From contig NC_080589.1 of assembly GCF_029962835.1 (NCBI RefSeq), positions 18,497,586 to 18,561,585 of the forward strand: a stretch of DNA of 64,000 bases, written 5' to 3'. This DNA comes from Magnolia sinica. Its lineage: Eukaryota > Streptophyta > Magnoliopsida > Magnoliales > Magnoliaceae. The position numbers and the translations under genes were made by a program. The notes below the pieces were generated by a model that made no database searches, was not told where the DNA came from, and was given only the letters and a program-made list of their open reading frames with translations. Shown piece by piece: positions 59,001 through 64,000 of this stretch. Within the stretch, counting starts at the first letter, position 1; the number at the start of each line of letters is the position of its first letter.

Positions 59001-60057
59001 ATGTTTATTTATTCAAGACATTCGAGATGAAAGATCTAGGGGTTGCAAAAAGGATTCTTAGCATCGATTTACATATAGACAGGAAAAGGAGTAGACTATG
59101 ATTGTCTCAGTAATATTATCTTGAGAAGGTCTTGGTCAAGTTTGGACTTGAAAAGGCTAAATCGGTTAGCACGCCCCATGTTGCTCACTTTCGACTTTCT
59201 TCAGAACAACGTCCTGCATCAAATGAAGAAATGTGGTATGTCTCATGTGGCCTACTCAAGTGTAGTTAGCAGTCTTATTTACATCATGGACTGTACAAGA
59301 CTGGATATTTCACATGCAGTGGGTGTTATGAGCAGATACATGTCAAACCTCGATAAGCAACATTACAGGCGGTGAAATGGCTACTTCATTACATACGAGA
59401 TACGACGGACTATATCTTAACATTCGAAAAATCTAAGGAGAAGATTGTAGGCTATATGAATGCGAATTATGTAGGTAATGTGTACAATATAAGGTCGACT
59501 TTTAGTTGCTCGTTTATGTTAATGGGTGGAGCGATATTTGGATGTCAAAGCTTTAGTATGTAGTTTCTCTTTTCACAATTAAAGCAAAATATATGTTAGT
59601 GATGGAAGCCTTTAAGGAAGTTGTTTGGTTGAAAGGAATGCTAAATGAGTTGGGGCTTCAGCAGGAAGTCGTGCCTGTGAATTGTGACAGCGAAAGTGCG
59701 ATAAATTTGGTAAAGAACTTGGTGTACCATTCCTAGACTAAACACATTTATGTTTGTCATCGTTTTATTCAGCAAATGCTAGAGGAAGGTGGTGTTACTC
59801 TTGAGAAGATTCACTGTAGTAAAAATCTGGCGGATATACTTACAAAAGTGGTCCCTACAGAGAAGTTCAGGTTTTTCTCGACTTCTTTGAGCTTAGTGAA
59901 GGATGAATGAAGACGGATTATGCACAAGAAGCGACCTTGATGGTGCTACTATAAGAAGATTAGATATGGTGATAACAACTTGGAGTAGTGGAGCTGGAAG
60001 ATTAAAGTCACGGTAGAGATTATTGAGCGAGTGACTGATTAAAGTCACGGTGGAGAT
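56018..60057 (+). pseudogene. copia gag-pol remains of the old fossil
   Basis: Rough order: Gag with ILSTSLPDSYKYMMDTL (about 56510), a zinc-knuckle-like KCWNCGM (about 56745), protease-like WILDMGASYYMY (about 56920), integrase parts (about 57480-57960), reverse transcriptase with MVLYVDNMLIVSHN and KTFEMKDLGVAKRIL (about 58930-59060), and RNase H with VGYMNANYVGN and CDSESAINLVKN-like wording (about 59440-59720). It is a fossil with many interruptions. Confidence 0.8.
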
Positions 60058-60576
60058 TGTCTTTAATCTTACGTAGAAGCTCAATTTTTAGTCCAACCGA
60101 AAATTCAATCATATTGTAATTCAAACCTGTTGCTCGCTGTGATGTTTTGGATGATTTTAGGTCAACCAAATGTTTGTACATCAGTTTCATTTAGTCCGAC
60201 CGAAAGTCCATTCCGTTTGACCGAATATGATACGCAAGTGCGAGTTTTGTTTCTAAGCATGTACAAAAGTATATAAATATGCTTCTAATTACACAATTAG
60301 GGTAGAATAAAAGGATCTTAGCACGTTTTGAGGGTTTTAAGGGAAAAGTTGGGATTTCTCAGCTATAAGTTGTTTCATCTCTTGTAACTTTCTTATTATA
60401 GTGGATTGTTCGTTGCTTTGGTAATATGGTCTTTTTCCCGTAAGGGTTTTTCCACGTAAAATTTGTGTGTTCTCTATGATTGCTTGAATTTTTCTTTCCC
60501 TATTGCATCATATGATTCAGTCTAAGGTTGCTTCCACACCAGATAAATCATGTAAGGTCTTGTTGCGCCTCCAACA
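60058..60576 (+). repeat. 3' LTR of the old copia fossil
   Basis: 519 bp, partner of 55470-56017. Preceded by a purine tract CGGTGGAGAT. A near copy of the words before it (AAAGTCACGGTAGAGATT) lies about 45 bp upstream. Confidence 0.85.
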
Positions 60577-62178
60577 TGGCTCACCTCATGTTTATATCAA
60601 CTAAAATTTTAAATTTTTTGTTTTAAACATTATAGCGGATTACATCTATTGGATGCATTGATATCATACAAATATCATGTGGCCATACAATTCTTCGCTA
60701 AACCACTTTTCTAAATGAAAAAGTGCAACGGGCATTATTGGCATTTTGAATGGTAGAAGCCTTATTTGGTAAAATCCTAAATTTCGAGGAATTTCATGGC
60801 ATTGAAAACCCATAAAGTAGCTCTGTGAAATCATCAAATCCTACTACAAGAAGCGTACCTACCAACCTACCGACTCCACCAAAAACCCGTTTAAAATACC
60901 TAGAAAATTAAGAAAAACCCACTTGGAGAAAAAATCATTTTTAAATCAAATTTACATCCATAATCCAAACCAAAATTTGCAGAGCTTTCAAATGTCTACA
61001 AATGAAGCAAAACCTATTAATTCAAAGATAATTCTTTCCAAAAATTTCAACCCATTAAAAAAACAACAGAACTTCAAAACATCCAAATTCCTACAAAATT
61101 AAGAAAATGCATAAACCAAAAGTTCTATATAAACTCCCAAAAAATCCAGAAATGTATTATAGGAATTCCAATGCTGGAAGTGGGTGGATAATCGCAGGAA
61201 ATCTGATGCTTTTCGTGGAAATTTGACACATGATATTTACGACAATAAGTTGAAAATGGTCTTGAATACATTTTTTTAAAAAAAAAAAAATCCTCCATGT
61301 GGTCCACTCTTGGTTGGCGTTAAAAGACTTTTGTGCTTGTGGGCCTAAATTTAGACACAATTGATCAAATCCCGCACACATAAGGAGAGAAGGTCAAAAA
61401 GTAGCATTCTACATAGATAAAATCAATGAATTAAAAAACAATCCATCAATGGCTAGATAGGCCAAACGCGTCTAGGTCAAATTGGGACAGTCCAAGCTCC
61501 CTAGTTATGCCCTAAGTGATGCAAGCCTTGCCTGGGTTGAACTATCTCCACTGTTGATATTCATACCACCTGCAATTGAAAGGTCTTCTTCTAGGCAGTT
61601 GGGCAGTTTAATCAAAAGGAGTTGTCACAGTCCACAGATTGACATGCACTAGTGTGGCCGATTGAGTTTTAAATACATAAATAGGGAATGACTGCTCCTC
61701 TAATGGATTGAAGATAGAATTCCCACCCAAATGGGGAAAACCTCTCCTGCATTATTAAATGCAAAGGGAAATTAAATTGAGATTTTACTCAAGGGAAAGA
61801 AACCATGATGCAAGGATCAAACCTGCATGCAAAATAATTGAAAGATATCATTGTGTTTTTAGGAGGGAGAGAGGGCATTTCAGTCATTTCACATTAAGAA
61901 AACGGTTACCAGCCGTTAATGGTACATAACAACAGGGTGTATGAGGTTGTAAATGACCTGTAATCCAGATAGCTGGATTCGGAAAGGAAAATGTATGAGG
62001 TTTGGTGATTTAGGTAACATTGATCTAACCACAACCCAAACCACTAGAAATTACAGCTCCACCAAAGCAACGCTTTATTTCTATTTAAAAAGAAAAGAAA
62101 ATAAAAGATAACTGTCATGGTTTAAAGGTGGGAACTTGATGTTTTATTTCTATCTAAAAAGGAAAGAATAGATAATTG
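60577..62178. other. Intergenic, no gene seen
   Basis: AT-rich, with ACAAATGAAGC wording near 61000 similar to 54860-54920. No credible coding segment. The last 100 bases hold a near duplicate of GATAATTGTCATGGTTTAAAGGTGGGAACTTGATG (62108 and 62170), partly within the PES-like exon end. Confidence 0.4.
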
Positions 62179-62479
62179 TCATGGTTCAAAGGTGGGAACT
62201 TGATGGTTGGAACCACAGAGAGCATGATAAATAGCCCTTTGTAAGATACCCCTATACGGGTCCTCTTCCCTCTTCTTCTTCAGGTAGGAAATCATGCTCT
62301 CGATCTCAGTTTTTATCTGCAAGTAGACTGCATTTGCCTTCTCCTTGTCTCTCATCTCCTCCATCCTTTCCCTTGTTTTAATTGGTTTCCCAAACAAGTA
62401 ATATAGGCGGCCGGGTATCTTGGGCACAATCCAAGGCGTATGGAGGTCTTGATTTCCAATCTCCCCCTTCACATCAGTC
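62179..62479 (-). CDS. Phytyl ester synthase-like acyltransferase, last exon (partial gene)
   Basis: The final exon of a plastid esterase/lipase/thioesterase-family protein (Arabidopsis PES1/PES2 and relatives, diacylglycerol acyltransferase-like). Such enzymes join phytol or diacylglycerol to fatty acids in plastoglobules. The exon encodes about 99 residues: TDVKGEIGNQDLHTPWIVPK, PGRLYYLFGKPIKT, a Lys/Glu-rich helix (YLQIKTEIESMISYLKKKRE), DPYRGILQRAIYHA and the conserved C-terminal QVPTFEP. The exon is taken to start at 62479 after a minus-strand acceptor TGATTACAG. The open frame runs further to 62562 but loses family similarity there. No earlier exon is visible to 64000, so the remainder lies beyond the window, or this is an isolated exon. 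Confidence 0.82.
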
Positions 62480-63763
62480 CTGTAATCAGACCAGTTCCAT
62501 TGTTTAGGATAACTACAAGGAAAATATCTTGGGGAGAAATACAATACCAATAAATTAGCCACTATTTCGATTTCTCGCCTTGAAAATATGCTGATCTGAT
62601 CATCAGGTGGCCCACACGTGAATGTGGATAGTTGGTCAATTTTCTCTTAAATGCATGTTTCTATTATAGATGTGTCTCCCACCTGACAATCAGAACAACC
62701 TAATTTTCTAGACAAGGCATCTAAGAGGTGGGGTATGCCTGATAAGAGGCCTGGATCTATCACATGTAGGCCACATGAAGCGACTGTTTCAACACAGGAC
62801 TCTTGCGCTAACTACAATTATGTGGCCTTTTTTTCTTCTTTTTTGTGAGGATAAGAATATGAGAACATTAATAAAATAAGAACACAAAAAATGAATCAGT
62901 CATCAAATGAACGGAGATTACCTTAATCTTGTAATACCTTTATTTGATTCCTTAATTGAATCCCTCATAAAGGGGATGCTCATTTGTTCATTGTAATCAA
63001 GAACCAACTGCAACCATATTCAATGAATAACAATCAACAAACGGATCTGTTTTGTGGGGGACTAGGTAAGCTGCGGTTAAACCCAAGACCTCAATGGTGA
63101 AATGGACTCTATCGACCATCGAGTTTGTGTTATAAAAATCTCAAACATGTAAAATGATATTTAACTCAAAATGCAGCTTAACAATCTGATGCTGACACAA
63201 ATTAATAGAGAGCACAAAAAGCATGAAAATGAATAAATAACTAAGAAACCAAGGAAGCGACTTGTAGAGGAATTATACAATGCTCAACCTTAATAAACTA
63301 AGGAGAACAGACCAACTCAGGGATAGGCATTGATTTTGATTGGCTTCATGACATGCGAACCCTATTAGCATTTTCATGAAGTCCCCCTTGTACAGTTGGG
63401 CTTAATAAGTTCATAAATAGATTGCGATAACAAGAGTGGCACTTTCAAGCCCACAAGGCATGCAACATTATGGTAATGACTGTAAAAGATCGCGTATTTC
63501 AATCTTGAAATTTAAAGCTTTCCAGTAAACATTTATACCTGAACAACTTGTCATGATGAATTTTGTTTGTTACAATTAGTCGAAATATAGGAAGCACATA
63601 GTGAGGGACAACTTACTTCCTGCATACCATTTTCATAGAATAATACGATCACAGCTTGAATGTCAAAAGATTAAATTCAATTCCATGGATTCGATATGAA
63701 CTAACCAAACTGAGGACTGGGCATAATGAATTGGGTGATCTGAATTCACCTCAATCAGGCTCT
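62480..63763 (-). other. Probable intron of the PES-like gene
   Basis: No exon with PES-type wording is visible. The AT-rich, unstructured sequence fits a long intron. Confidence 0.35.
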
Positions 63764-63936
63764 GAAAGGGCAAGGAGAATGCCCAAAAGGACATGGGTGG
63801 AGGTAGGAAGAAAAGACTCATAGACCCATGGTTTGAGCATATGGTTCTTGATAGAGTGGAATGGCAGAATAAGATTCATGTAGCCAACCCCACTTAATTT
63901 GGATGAGGCTTAAATGATGATGATGATGATGAATGT
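63764..63936 (+). pseudogene. RTE-type LINE 3' end fragment with GAT-repeat tail
   Basis: RRMPKRTWVEVGRK (about 63775-63815), then in another frame HMVLDRVEWQNKIHVANPT and a stop (about 63837-63896), the standard end of plant RTE-type reverse transcriptase proteins, followed by TTTGGATGAGGCTTAAA and a TGA repeat (63915-63932) where the 3' tail is expected. A stop (after KDS) and a frame change separate the two pieces. It lies in what is probably a host intron, on the opposite strand. Confidence 0.72.
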
Positions 63937-64000
63937 AAATCAAGCATACGGCAAAGGTCCATGGGAGAAAGGATAATTTGGCATTTGATAAGGAAAAAAA

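Larger units (their letters stand above)
55470..60576 (+). mobile_element. Old Ty1/copia LTR retrotransposon (plus strand), heavily broken
   Basis: LTRs at 55470-56017 and 60058-60576 start TGYCTTTAATCTT and end CCAACA. The primer site TGGTATCAAAGCC follows the first LTR. Between them is a decayed copia gag-pol. The LTRs differ clearly along their length, and no exact 5-bp target duplication is seen, so it is old. Many breaks (well over ten) are present. It is the oldest-looking complete-length element in the window. Confidence 0.85.

Noticed and set aside
1-64000. tRNA, rRNA or small-RNA genes
   Set aside because: No cloverleaf-type A and B box pairing or ribosomal wording was found by eye. 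The tRNA-like matches are retroelement primer sites only.

Overview
This is a repeat-rich nuclear window from a flowering plant. The host genes are a chlorophyll-synthesis reductase with a plastid transit region and the last exon of a phytyl ester synthase-like acyltransferase. Around them lie plant-type Ty3/gypsy and Ty1/copia fossils, a hAT transposon, Tourist-like MITEs, and L1 and RTE LINE tails. Many copies of a foldback repeat with GTGGGGCCCACC-type ends suggest a woody magnoliid (Magnolia or laurel relatives). That placement is an inference from memory of such repeats, not a proof.

Layout. 1-5057: old, rearranged gypsy LTR debris, mostly on the minus strand. 5058-18445: a 13.4-kb Tekay/Del-like gypsy element with 2.97-kb LTRs, a CTACC target duplication and an extra ORF ahead of gag. 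18446-19718: more of the older LTR that this element split. 20481-26337: a decayed hAT transposon sitting in a degenerate minisatellite. 28576-29970: DVR (divinyl chlorophyllide 8-vinyl reductase), an intact single-exon gene whose transit region carries six 18-residue repeats. 30349-32486: nested and inverted MITEs. 33700-34790: gypsy LTR debris and an L1 tail. 34802-48831: a direct tandem duplication of about 4.2 kb carrying a paralogous pair of minus-strand genes for repeat-rich, unrecognised proteins (478 and 324 residues). The second copy is split by a 6.1-kb copia element about 110 bp upstream of its TATA box, and that element's LTR was in turn hit by a 567-bp MITE. 48551-54393: a cluster of six foldback repeats. 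55470-60576: an old plus-strand copia fossil. 62179-62479: the last exon of the phytyl ester synthase-like gene, whose other exons are not seen here. 63764-63936: an RTE LINE tail.

The host genes do not form an operon-like unit. DVR acts late in chlorophyll synthesis in the plastid, while the PES-like enzyme would esterify phytol released from chlorophyll, also in the plastid. Their proximity is probably chance. The most distinctive host features are the repeat-expanded DVR transit region and the duplicated gene pair, whose members differ mainly in the number of 15-residue repeats. No clearly new multi-gene system was found.
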